DNA of 49,516 bases. Source: JBHPCZ01 sp042573625 (GTDB lineage Bacteria; Desulfobacterota; Desulfobacteria; Desulfobacterales; UBA11574). The notes beneath the pieces were generated by a model. It ran no database searches and was not told where the DNA came from. It was given only the letters and a program-made list of their open reading frames with translations. Shown in pieces: positions 15,993-24,319 of the stretch. How positions within the stretch are numbered: position 1 is the stretch's first letter; every line of letters begins with the position of its first letter. The stretch is taken from contig JBHPCZ010000009.1 of the NCBI GenBank assembly GCA_042573625.1, positions 1-49,516 on the forward strand, read 5' to 3'. A program made the translations under genes and the position numbers.

Positions 15993-18401
15993 TTATGTGT
16001 CTTTATCTCCAAATCTCTTTTTAAGCTGAATGGATCGTTCCAAATATTTTTTCAACTTTTCCTGAACCTTTCCATACACAGTGTCTTCCGGGTAATCTCC
16101 GGTTTCATCAGGAATTCCTGCATTCATACCGGTTAAAATTTCGATCCCCTCTTCAACAGCAGAAACCTGGTATATATGAAATTTCTTTTCTTTAACAGCG
16201 TCGATGACTTCTTTCTTGAGCATCAGATTTTTAATGTTTGCGCGAGGAATCAATACACCCTGTTCGCCGGTAAGCCCTTTGGCTTTACAAACATCAAAAA
16301 ACCCTTCAATTTTCTGATTTACACCGCCGATCGCCTGGATTTTTCCTTTTTGATTGACCGATCCCGTTACGGCAATACCTTGGCGGATAGGAACATCAGC
16401 AAGACTTGAGATAATTGCATACAGTTCCGTTGAAGAGGCGCTGTCACCATCGATACCGCTGTAGCTCTGCTCAAACGTAATGCTGATGGATAGATTGAGG
16501 GGATAGTTTTGCGCAAATGTTCTTCCCAGATACCCGGATAAAATGAGAACGCCTTTGTCATGGGTCTTCCCGCTGAGCTTCGATTCGCGTTCGATATTAA
16601 TAAGCCCCTCTTTTCCCATAAATGTTTCGGCTGTAATTCGAGAGGGACGCCCGAATGAGATATCACCGATTTGGTATACGGAGAGGGCATTCACCTGACC
16701 GGCAACATCTCCATTCACATCGATGATGATCGTATCATCCACATAGGATTCATGTATTTTTTCTTCATACAGATTATAGCGAAACCTGTGTTTATCAAAT
16801 GCCTGTGTCACAAATTTGTCTGAAACAAGCTCGGCGGTTTTTTTTCTTGCCCAGTAATCAGCCTCTCTTAAAATTCCCATGATGGGTCCGAATCTGATGG
16901 ACAGCTTGTTTTTATCGGAAATATATTTTTCGCCAAACTCTACGACGGCGGCAACACCTTCAGGTGTTAAGGGGAGCAGGTCTTCTTCCTTGCAGGCACG
17001 GGCGATAAATCGTGCATATTTTTGAACGGTATCCTCGTTTTTTTCGACTTCATGATCAAAGTCTGCCCTGACTTTAAAGATTTTATTAAATTTCGAATCA
17101 TTGTTTTGGAGCAAATGAAACAGGTGATAACTGCCCAGCAGGATGACCTTGACGTCTATGGGAATAGGTTCAGGACGAAGCGATGAGGCACTATATCCCA
17201 ATCCTGAAGGTACATCCTCAATAAAAAGAAGTTTGTTTTGCAGCGCCCGTTTAAGCGCTTCCCACACGAGCGGATTCATGAGGACAGATTCAATCTCCAT
17301 GATCAGAAAGCCGCCATTGGCCCTCAGAAAGGATCCTGCCTGGACCATGGTAAAGTCCGTAATAATGGTTCCCATGTGGGCTCTTTTTTCAATTTGACCG
17401 AAAACATTATGGTAGGTCGGATTTGTTTCAAAAATTACCGGAGCGCCTTCGGAAGGTTTTTGCCGGACCAGCACATTGACATCATAGCGCTGAAATGACG
17501 GTTCGGCGGGTTGAAGCATAATACCTTGAAAGGAAGATTTTTTTGCCAGATCAGGAAGAAAATCCTTAACGTTTTCTAAAATATCCGCCTGTACCGCAGA
17601 CAGATAGGTTAGAATGTCTTTACAATCCTTGTATTCGTCTTTGATGATATCTATTCGGCCCTTTACGACAAACAGCGTTACTTCTTCCATCAGTTTGTCA
17701 ACTTGGGAGTTCATCTTCTGGTTGACCTGACTGATTTCTCTAACGGTGGGGTCGATTTCCGATTGAACGGCATTGATATTTTCCTCGATTTCAGCCTGCT
17801 TTTCCTGCGGAAGCGCCAAAAACTCCTCGGGGGAGATCGGCTTTTCATCTATGATGGGTATGGTTTGAAACCCTGATTTGGTCCGGTTGATCTTGATACT
17901 TTTTTCTGCGGCGGAGTTCTCCAGTTTTTTATATATTTCCTTTTTTAGGTCGGAATACTTTTGCTGAACTTCCGATTGTCTATCCTGATACGATTCATGC
18001 TCAAAGGTTTTGGGAAGCACCTTTTTCAGGTCATCAATCAGTTTGCCCATTGTTTTGGAAAACTGAACCGCTCTCCCGGTGGGAACAGGGATGGCTTTCG
18101 GTCGGTATTCATCCTTAAAGTTGTGCACAATACACCAGTCAACAGGCGACTTGAGGGTTTTTGCATGTCGACCGGCGATGTCCCTGATAATGGTGGATTT
18201 TCCGGTACCTTCGATCCCCGTGATAAAGATATTGTATCCCGGGCTTTTCATGTTCAAGCCAAAGTCTATCGCCTCCACCGCTCGTGTCTGGCCGATAACT
18301 TCGTCCAAGGGGTCTAGTTCCGAGGTATCTTTGAAATTAAACATTTTGGGTTCACATACAGACCGAAGATCGGCTGGACTCAACTCATATTTTTTTAACA
18401 T
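15993..18401 (-). CDS. LonB-like ATP-dependent protease (AAA + Lon Ser/Lys dyad)
   Basis: 802 residues from ATG 18401, chosen because GGAG lies six bases upstream; a longer frame to 18449 lacks such a site. N-terminal segment, then AAA ATPase with Walker A GIEGTGKST at 62-70, a coiled/helical insert (about 170-290), and a C-terminal Lon protease domain with nucleophile Ser654 in GDSAS and Lys697 in GGVNQK, 43 residues apart as in Lon. It belongs to the bacterial YcbZ/LonB-like branch, distinct from classical Lon, which is also present at the right end of the window. Sits between ugd and rfbC on the same strand. Confidence 0.93.
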   Translation of the reverse strand: MLKKYELSPADLRSVCEPKMFNFKDTSELDPLDEVIGQTRAVEAIDFGLNMKSPGYNIFITGIEGTGKSTIIRDIAGRHAKTLKSPVDWCIVHNFKDEYRPKAIPVPTGRAVQFSKTMGKLIDDLKKVLPKTFEHESYQDRQSEVQQKYSDLKKEIYKKLENSAAEKSIKINRTKSGFQTIPIIDEKPISPEEFLALPQEKQAEIEENINAVQSEIDPTVREISQVNQKMNSQVDKLMEEVTLFVVKGRIDIIKDEYKDCKDILTYLSAVQADILENVKDFLPDLAKKSSFQGIMLQPAEPSFQRYDVNVLVRQKPSEGAPVIFETNPTYHNVFGQIEKRAHMGTIITDFTMVQAGSFLRANGGFLIMEIESVLMNPLVWEALKRALQNKLLFIEDVPSGLGYSASSLRPEPIPIDVKVILLGSYHLFHLLQNNDSKFNKIFKVRADFDHEVEKNEDTVQKYARFIARACKEEDLLPLTPEGVAAVVEFGEKYISDKNKLSIRFGPIMGILREADYWARKKTAELVSDKFVTQAFDKHRFRYNLYEEKIHESYVDDTIIIDVNGDVAGQVNALSVYQIGDISFGRPSRITAETFMGKEGLINIERESKLSGKTHDKGVLILSGYLGRTFAQNYPLNLSISITFEQSYSGIDGDSASSTELYAIISSLADVPIRQGIAVTGSVNQKGKIQAIGGVNQKIEGFFDVCKAKGLTGEQGVLIPRANIKNLMLKKEVIDAVKEKKFHIYQVSAVEEGIEILTGMNAGIPDETGDYPEDTVYGKVQEKLKKYLERSIQLKKRFGDKDT

Positions 18402-18491
18402 ATTACGCTCCATCAAAAGGGTAAAAATAAAATGCCGCTCAACTTCCAAAAATCAAATAAAACCAACCCAGATAAACAATACGAAATATCC

Positions 18492-19787
18492 TCACCTGCC
18501 GATCCCCATGTATTTGAATCCAAAATCTTTCATCTCTTTCGGGTCATAGATGTTTCTGCCGTCCACGATTATCGGATTTTTTAAAAGGTTTTTTACCGCC
18601 CGCATGTCAAGATTTCTGAATTCATTCCATTCGGTGGCAACAATTAATGCATCACAATTACGGATTGTTTTGTAGGGATCTGCAAAGAACTTCACATCGT
18701 TTATAGCATTCTTGGCGTTTTCAATTGCAGCAGGGTCACATGCATGAACTGTTGCCCCTAAATCCTGCAATTTTTTAATGATTTTTAATGAAGGCGCTTC
18801 TCTGATGTCATCTGTTTTGGGTTTGAAAGAAATGCCCCAGACAGCGATAGTGCTGCCTTTTATCTCTAATACAGAGTTCAGCTTTTCGATGACAACGTTT
18901 TTCTGTTCCTCGTTTATCCTGTTTACAGCTTCAAACAGATCAGAATCGCACGCATTCTGTTTCAGCGTGGATATGAGCGCATTAATATCTTTTGGAAAAC
19001 AACTGCCTCCATACCCTAAACCTGCCTGTAAAAACCGAGATCCAATCCTGTTGTCAAAGCCCATTCCCTTTGCCACTTCTTTGATATCTGCGTTTGTTTT
19101 TTCGCACAGATAAGAGATCTGGTTCATAAAGCTGATGCGCGTTGCCAGCATGGCATTGCTTGCGTATTTGATAAGCTCTGCGCTCCTTATGTCGGTGATC
19201 ATAATCGGCCTGTCAGTTCTTGCTCTGGAACGGTATAACGAGGTCATAATATCTTGGGCTTTTCTGCTATCTGAACCGATGATGATTCGATCTGGATTTT
19301 CAAAATCTTTTACAGCAGCCCCTTCCCTCAGAAATTCAGGATTGGAAACAACATCAAAATCGATCTTTGTTTTCTGGTTTTCCTTTATGATCTTTTTTAC
19401 CAGGTCGGCAGTTCCCACAGGCACCGTACTTTTATTCACAACAATCTTGTATTCATCCATGTACTTGCCGATGTCTTTTGCAACTCCCTTTACTGCTGTA
19501 AGATCAACTTGATGTTGTTTGTTATTGGGCGTACCGACACAGATGAAAATAATGTCAGACTCTCGGATCGATTTTATTGTGTCTGTTGTTACTTGGAGTC
19601 TTCCTGATTCAAGATTTCTCCTGTATATTTCTTCCAGGCCGGGTTCATATATCGGTATTTGGGCGTTTGCCAGCAGATCAATCTTTTTTTTGTCAATATC
19701 ATAGCAGATGACATCGTTGCCCAGATTTGCAAACCCGCTTCCAGTGACAAGACCGACATATCCTGTTCCCGCTACAGTTAATTTCAT
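18492..19787 (-). CDS. ugd: UDP-glucose 6-dehydrogenase
   Basis: 431 residues. It oxidises UDP-glucose to UDP-glucuronate using two NAD+, feeding polysaccharide synthesis. Seen: NAD motif GTGYVG at 7-12, the KSTVPVGT segment at about 119-126, catalytic Cys263 in GYGGSCFPKD, and a C-terminal UDP-binding domain with GISFKPKTDDIREAPS. A strong AAGGAAGC ribosome site precedes ATG 19787. It starts 21 bp after the epimerase gene, so the two are likely co-transcribed and could together make UDP-uronic-acid sugars. Confidence 0.97.
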   Translation of the reverse strand: MKLTVAGTGYVGLVTGSGFANLGNDVICYDIDKKKIDLLANAQIPIYEPGLEEIYRRNLESGRLQVTTDTIKSIRESDIIFICVGTPNNKQHQVDLTAVKGVAKDIGKYMDEYKIVVNKSTVPVGTADLVKKIIKENQKTKIDFDVVSNPEFLREGAAVKDFENPDRIIIGSDSRKAQDIMTSLYRSRARTDRPIMITDIRSAELIKYASNAMLATRISFMNQISYLCEKTNADIKEVAKGMGFDNRIGSRFLQAGLGYGGSCFPKDINALISTLKQNACDSDLFEAVNRINEEQKNVVIEKLNSVLEIKGSTIAVWGISFKPKTDDIREAPSLKIIKKLQDLGATVHACDPAAIENAKNAINDVKFFADPYKTIRNCDALIVATEWNEFRNLDMRAVKNLLKNPIIVDGRNIYDPKEMKDFGFKYMGIGR

Positions 19788-19808
19788 TTAAAGCTTCCTT
19801 TCAATTTT

Positions 19809-20762
19809 CTAAAGGTTTTTCCGGTCAATATACCATTCAAATGTGATCTCAAGACCTTTTTCAACGGCGTACCCCGGCTTGAAACCAAGGGTTTTGTGGA
19901 TATGGCCGATATCTGCCACAGACTCGATTATATCTCCGGACCTTGAGGATTCATATTTAGGCTCAATGTCCAGATCTGCCAGCCGCCGGATCATTTCCCA
20001 GAGCCGATGAATGCGGATATATTTACCAGTGCCCACGTTGAAAGTTTCTCCCCTGGTTCTGCGCATGTTTGCCGCAAGCAGATTCGCTCTGACCACGTCG
20101 TTGATAAATATAAAATCTCTGTACTGATTTCCATCTCCGTAAATAACAGGAGAAGTTTTTGTGGCAGCCTTATTCATGAAAATCGAAATAACTCCGGAAT
20201 AAGGAGAAGACGAATCCTGCCTTGGGCCATAAACATTAAAATACCGCAGACTGATTGTTTCAAGCCCATAAAGATCATGGTAAAGGCGGGCGTAATGCTC
20301 TCCCGTAAGCTTGTGAAGCGCGTAAGGACTTTGTGGCTTTGGATTCATATTTTCATGCTTCGGGACAATTGGGTCGTCACCATAGACCGCACATGAACTG
20401 GCAAAAACAACCCGTTTGATTTTATTTGTCCGGGCGGCTTCGAGAACAAAGAGGGTGCCCATTTCGTTGATCATTGCAGAATCGACAGGGTTGTCCACGG
20501 TCTGCGGAACGAAAACCACAGCTGCCAGGTGAAATATGATATCGCATTCTTTGGCTGCGTTGGTTAGCAGTTCCTGGTTTAGTATGTCTCCCTGATAGAA
20601 CGTAATATGTTTTTTGATATGTTCCAGGTTGGAAAGATGTCCTGTTGAAAGATCATCAATCACGGACACTTCACATCCTTCCGATACCAGGGCATCTACA
20701 AGATGAGACCCAATAAACCCCGCACCACCGGTGACCAGCACTTTTTTAAAATTCAATCTCAT
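19809..20762 (-). CDS. NAD-dependent nucleotide-sugar epimerase (extended SDR, GalE-like)
   Basis: 317 residues. Extended short-chain dehydrogenase fold: GGAGFIGSHL at 12-21, DIIFHLAA, the Ser-Ser pair near 122-123, and the catalytic Tyr147-x3-Lys151 (YALHK). It probably interconverts a UDP-hexose or UDP-uronate at C4; the exact sugar cannot be read from sequence. The ATG overlaps the stop of the amidohydrolase gene (ATGA), so translation is coupled, and ugd follows after 21 bp. Product of the ugd reaction is a plausible substrate. Confidence 0.92.
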   Translation of the reverse strand: MRLNFKKVLVTGGAGFIGSHLVDALVSEGCEVSVIDDLSTGHLSNLEHIKKHITFYQGDILNQELLTNAAKECDIIFHLAAVVFVPQTVDNPVDSAMINEMGTLFVLEAARTNKIKRVVFASSCAVYGDDPIVPKHENMNPKPQSPYALHKLTGEHYARLYHDLYGLETISLRYFNVYGPRQDSSSPYSGVISIFMNKAATKTSPVIYGDGNQYRDFIFINDVVRANLLAANMRRTRGETFNVGTGKYIRIHRLWEMIRRLADLDIEPKYESSRSGDIIESVADIGHIHKTLGFKPGYAVEKGLEITFEWYIDRKNL

Positions 20763-21511
20763 AATTCTGTCTTTACTTTTAACAACCCTAAAATATTCCG
20801 GGAGCAGATTTTTTCAAGATCGTTCTGTCCCATGCCCATGTCAATGAGTTGATTTAACTGATGGCCGGGCATGCCGAATGGGTAATCGCTTCCGAAAATG
20901 AGCCTGTCCGCCCCGTATCTTTCCAAAAAGCTTGAAATTTCGTAATGCCCGGCAAGTGCCGTATCCCCGTATACGGTATCATTCTCCCATATTTTTGCAT
21001 CTGAAAGGGATTCAAAACCACCGTTTAGAAGTCCGAGATGGGGTATAATAACAGGCGTCCTTCCCGCGACCTGTTCAATAAATTTAACCGTTCGATCAAA
21101 CGTCTCTTCCAAAACGATGGGAAGATTTCTGGCGCAAATGGCATTGATCATTTCAGTGCACCTTGGATCGTGATAATGGTAGGGTGGCTCACCATCGTGA
21201 TGGTGCCATTTAATTCCGAGGAAAGGTTTATCAAGGTCTTCGATGGTAAAATCGTTCCACACAAAATAATAGGGATAGATACCATTGTTTTCCCGGGCGA
21301 TTTCCAGAAGGTATTCATGTGTCCGTGACCGGCATTCTCTCCATGCATCGTCATCACGAAAAGAGCTCGTGTATCGATAGTAGATATCCTCTACCGGGGC
21401 AAAAAGGCATGCACTGGCTATCCCTGCTTCATTTAGAAGTGGTTTGATACGGGTATACGGCAGGGATATATTCTGGATTCCGCAGTGAATGTGGCTGTCT
21501 ATAATCCGCAC
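20759..21511 (-). CDS. Amidohydrolase-2 family metal-dependent hydrolase
   Basis: 250 residues, starting at GTG 21511, four bases after the kinase stop; GAGGAA (21519-21524) overlaps the end of the kinase gene and is ideally spaced. A longer frame reaching 21682 would overlap the kinase by 170 bp and is rejected. The protein opens with the HxH metal motif DSHIHCG, contains several His-rich metal-ligand candidates (GIKWHHHDGEPPYHYHD) and ends with GSDYPFG, the conserved Asp of TIM-barrel amidohydrolases. Substrate unknown; relatives are decarboxylases and lactonases. It forms a tight chain kinase - amidohydrolase - epimerase - ugd. Confidence 0.88.
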   Translation of the reverse strand: MRIIDSHIHCGIQNISLPYTRIKPLLNEAGIASACLFAPVEDIYYRYTSSFRDDDAWRECRSRTHEYLLEIARENNGIYPYYFVWNDFTIEDLDKPFLGIKWHHHDGEPPYHYHDPRCTEMINAICARNLPIVLEETFDRTVKFIEQVAGRTPVIIPHLGLLNGGFESLSDAKIWENDTVYGDTALAGHYEISSFLERYGADRLIFGSDYPFGMPGHQLNQLIDMGMGQNDLEKICSRNILGLLKVKTEL

Positions 21512-21515
21512 AGAA

Positions 21516-22877
21516 TTATTCCTCACAGACGGCTTTGGCATGACAGGAGCCGCTGAAATCCTGCCATGTAATAAATCCCATTTCAAAACTGACATACCAG
21601 GCGGCCATATACGAACGCCGGTCTGAGCTCCACAACCATTGTTGGTTTTGATCAAAGGCGGACTCGATGCAATAATCATCACCGTGCGGCGTGTCGGTCA
21701 GGATTGACATCAGCTCATCGACGGTCGGAAGCCGCCAGTTATTGTAGCCGGCAAAGCGGGTTTTATTCAATCTTTCGATGTAGTGTCGGGCCTGATTCCA
21801 AGTAAGGGGATACTCCGTTCCCCCTTGCTGCCAGACGAGGCCTGTTGAACGGTCCGTAACCGTGTCGTTTCTGTTGATTTTAAAGTCATTTTGAATAAAG
21901 GATAATGGACGCCATAAGTGATCCGTTGAAAATGTCTTTTTCGCACGACGGGGGTCTACCTTGAGGCTTTGTTTTCTAAGCTGGATGGGTTTCGGAACGG
22001 AGGCGGGTTTAGATTTTTCAAGATCTGTTAAAATTGAATCGGAAAGCGCACAGATTTTCTCCTTTTTTTCTTCCCAGGCCGCATAAAGTTCATCCAAAAC
22101 CTGAAGCATCTCTTTTGTGCCGGCAAACCGGTCTTGAATTTTCGGAGCAATGGCCTTTTGTATAAAGGCGTCCCATGCTTCATCCAGGTCCGGGTTGCAC
22201 TTGCTCGGCGGGTTGAATCCTTCCATGGGCAGGCTTCCGGTAAGCATTCGATACAGCATTACACCGACGGAGTAGATGTCTGCGCTGAAATCAACCCGGT
22301 CAGGATCATCTTCTTGCTCTGGTGCGGCATACCATGGGGAGCCGACTTTCAGATTCGATGGTCCTGAATAGGATTCACCCCTTAACTTGGACAAACCGAA
22401 ATCACAGATTTTTACCGCGTCGTCCTCCGTTAACAGGATATTATAAGGCTTAATGTCTCGATGAACAACACCGGCATAATGCAGGCAAGCGAGTCCGGAA
22501 AGGGTTTGCCTGGTGTAATCAATAGCCTTGTCTATTTTGATAATACGTGACGGCTTTTCGGTCTTGTAAGTTTCACCGATAGTGGTGCCAAGGTTATTGC
22601 CGTAGTATTCCATTGTATAGAAAGGCGTGCCTTTCGTCTCATCAAAATCCCATATTTTTACAATATTTGGATGTCTCAAGCTTGCCATGGTTATTGCTTC
22701 GGAAATAAAAAGCTGATGTATGGTTTCAGGGCCTAAAAGATCAACCAGCAAGGGATTTGGGTCAAGAAGTTTTAAGGCTGAAATTTTACCGATTACGGGC
22801 ATTTCGACCTTGTAGACTTTTCCCATACCGCCCCTGCCCAGAAGGCCGCATATTTTATATTTACCTATCTTTTTCAA
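21516..22877 (-). CDS. Ser/Thr protein kinase fused to DUF1566 (Lcl C-terminal) domain
   Basis: 453 residues, TTG start. N-terminal Hanks-type kinase: glycine loop GLLGRGGMGKVY (11-22), Lys36, HRDIKPYN catalytic loop, DFG, and APE in WYAAPEQ. A Lys/Pro-rich linker leads to a C-terminal DUF1566 domain (about 335-453) with TGLVWQ, WNQARHYIERLN, GYNNWRLPTVDEL, WLWSSD and the closing AVCEE. No membrane segment is seen, so the protein is cytoplasmic. DUF1566 has a C-type-lectin-like fold and often sits on secreted or sensory proteins, which makes the cytoplasmic kinase fusion notable. The GGAAGA ahead of TTG is tightly spaced, so the start is uncertain. Confidence 0.9.
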   Translation of the reverse strand: MKKIGKYKICGLLGRGGMGKVYKVEMPVIGKISALKLLDPNPLLVDLLGPETIHQLFISEAITMASLRHPNIVKIWDFDETKGTPFYTMEYYGNNLGTTIGETYKTEKPSRIIKIDKAIDYTRQTLSGLACLHYAGVVHRDIKPYNILLTEDDAVKICDFGLSKLRGESYSGPSNLKVGSPWYAAPEQEDDPDRVDFSADIYSVGVMLYRMLTGSLPMEGFNPPSKCNPDLDEAWDAFIQKAIAPKIQDRFAGTKEMLQVLDELYAAWEEKKEKICALSDSILTDLEKSKPASVPKPIQLRKQSLKVDPRRAKKTFSTDHLWRPLSFIQNDFKINRNDTVTDRSTGLVWQQGGTEYPLTWNQARHYIERLNKTRFAGYNNWRLPTVDELMSILTDTPHGDDYCIESAFDQNQQWLWSSDRRSYMAAWYVSFEMGFITWQDFSGSCHAKAVCEE

Positions 22878-22904
22878 TCTTCCGCTACGCCTTTATTTTT
22901 GATT

Positions 22905-23071
22905 ACAAGCCAACTCGAAAATGCATCTGACGCCCAATGACGGTGTTGCGAGCCTCTTCAAAATGCTCACATACTCCCCTGTATGCTGCGCTTTTTCATC
23001 TGTTACACATGACGCCTACGGCGTCTCGCGCCTTGTCCTTGAACGTGATCCACATTCTTGAGATGGCTTGT
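22905..23071. repeat. Palindromic repeat family E, copy 2
   Basis: 167 bp with inverted ends ACAAGCCA and TGGCTTGT, extended by ACTCGAAAAT and ATTCTTGAGA. The middle repeats the core of copy 1 (GGTGTTGCGA, TTCAAAATGCTCACATACT, GTATGCT, GCTTTTTCA). An extra hairpin GACGCC/GGCGTC near 23010 is absent from copy 1. Lies between the phosphoesterase stop and the kinase start. Confidence 0.65.
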
Positions 23072-23104
23072 CATGTTTTCAATAACATTCCCAGAGTCTA
23101 TCCG

Positions 23105-23830
23105 CTACCAGAGCTTCGCCGCGTGTACCCCCGGAAGGCCGGCGTCTATAATTTTATCGACTACGGTGGCAATATCGTAAGGTATATATTTAACCTCGAT
23201 ATTCTTCTTTGCGGTATCCCAAATGACGTATTTCGCGTTATTGTTGCCGTCTCTTGGCTGTCCGACGCTGCCGATATTGATGATGTACTGCATTTTTTCG
23301 TTGAGATCTGTTGTACCCCGGGGCAGGGATTCGTGTGACACGTCTTGTCCGTCATAGCTGATGATTTTTAAGGTATGTGTGTGTCCCGTGAAACAAATTC
23401 TCTCTTCCATTTGGTTAAAAATATTTCGCAGGCGATTTCCTTTGACCTCAAAAAGATAGATGACTGGAGAATCCGGTGGAAATCCGTGAACAAACCGGCA
23501 ATTATAGCCTGTTATGAAAGGCTTCTGTCGGATAATGAAGCGTTTGGTTTTTTCAGAAAGCATTTCAACGGTTTTGTTAAGGGACTTGCGTGCAACAGGG
23601 TTAAACCAGTTTAGATAGTCCCGATCGACAAAGGCCAGTTCGTGATTCCCCATCACTGAGGGGATATTACGGTCTTGAATAAGGTTGACAACCTGATCGG
23701 GTTCAGGGCCATAGCCGATATTATCACCCAGGCAAATGACAACGTCGATATTGGATGCGTCAATATCGTTTAATACCCGAGTAAATGCCTCCATGTTACC
23801 GTGGATATCGGAAATAACTGCGATCCTCAT
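23105..23830 (-). CDS. Calcineurin-like metallophosphoesterase
   Basis: 241 residues, starting at ATG 23830. Complete set of metal motifs of the YfcE/MJ0936-like group: SDIHGN near the N-terminus, GDNIGYGP, GNHE, a His in FVHGFPP, and GHTHTLKI, followed by NIGSVGQPRDGN. These proteins hydrolyse phosphodiesters or phosphoproteins with a two-metal centre in the cytoplasm. It lies directly upstream of the kinase gene on the same strand, separated by palindromic repeat E2, so a kinase/phosphatase pairing is thinkable but unproven. Confidence 0.92.
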   Translation of the reverse strand: MRIAVISDIHGNMEAFTRVLNDIDASNIDVVICLGDNIGYGPEPDQVVNLIQDRNIPSVMGNHELAFVDRDYLNWFNPVARKSLNKTVEMLSEKTKRFIIRQKPFITGYNCRFVHGFPPDSPVIYLFEVKGNRLRNIFNQMEERICFTGHTHTLKIISYDGQDVSHESLPRGTTDLNEKMQYIINIGSVGQPRDGNNNAKYVIWDTAKKNIEVKYIPYDIATVVDKIIDAGLPGVHAAKLW

Positions 23831-24003
23831 GGTTTCATATGTATTTCTGGAATGTTTGCACAGTCGGCAATCTCAAATCAAAATGAAAGCCGGCCATCAT
23901 TTAACTGCTAATTCCCTTCAGCTTGTTGCAGGGTTAACGTCTGACGAATTAAATGAAATACATATCGATTTCGAAATCGGTTCAAGAATATGAATTTGAT
24001 CTA

Positions 24004-24043
24004 TTTTGATACCCTGCAAATTTCTGCAGGGAGATTCATTTGA
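24004..24043 (+). repeat. REP-like palindrome R4
   Basis: Stem CCCTGCA/TGCAGGG with flanks TTTTGATA and GAGATTCATT shared with R2. The stem bases differ from R1-R3 on both sides, so pairing is kept. It lies in the 489-bp gene-free stretch 23831-24319. Confidence 0.65.
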
Positions 24044-24153
24044 ATACGAAAGGGTTTAAAGAATCATTTCCGGCGAAATCCTAACACTATTTTTAACAAA
24101 ATTGAAAGTATAAATTCCTTTCGATGAGCCCCGAGGATCTAACATTTTGGTTC

Positions 24154-24182
24154 TTGACGCCTCCTGTTGGGGGAGGTAGGAT
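24154..24182 (+). promoter_or_regulatory. Candidate sigma70 promoter for the TRAP operon
   Basis: TTGACG (24154-24159), 17-bp spacer, TAGGAT (24177-24182). The -35 box is good and the -10 box fair. The spacer contains a small CCTCC/GGGAGG hairpin that could hinder or regulate use. It is 138 bp before the tatT start. Confidence 0.35.
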
Positions 24183-24210
24183 AAAAATCTTTACGATTTT
24201 AATGGCCGTC

Positions 24211-24281
24211 GGAATTTTCCCGGCGGGGCCTTTGAAAAAGGTGGCCCGATAAAATCGGGATTCAAGGCCAAGGACAATTCC
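24211..24281. repeat. Nested palindrome upstream of tatT
   Basis: Outer arms GGAATTTTCC and GGACAATTCC, middle arms GGCCTTTGAA and TTCAAGGCC, inner hairpin CCCGAT/ATCGGG. It would lie in the leader of the TRAP operon, 38 bp before the start codon of tatT, and could act as a leader structure or be one more REP-like element. Confidence 0.5.
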
Positions 24282-24319
24282 GCTTTATTTGGAAAACATA
24301 AAAAGGGATTTTACGTATC

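Noticed and set aside
21512..21682. Longer N-terminus of the amidohydrolase
   Set aside because: It would overlap the conserved DUF1566 end of the kinase gene; GTG 21511 has an ideal ribosome site.
23736..23993. Plus-strand frame of 85 codons
   Set aside because: Most of it is antisense to the metallophosphoesterase gene and the rest has no protein character.
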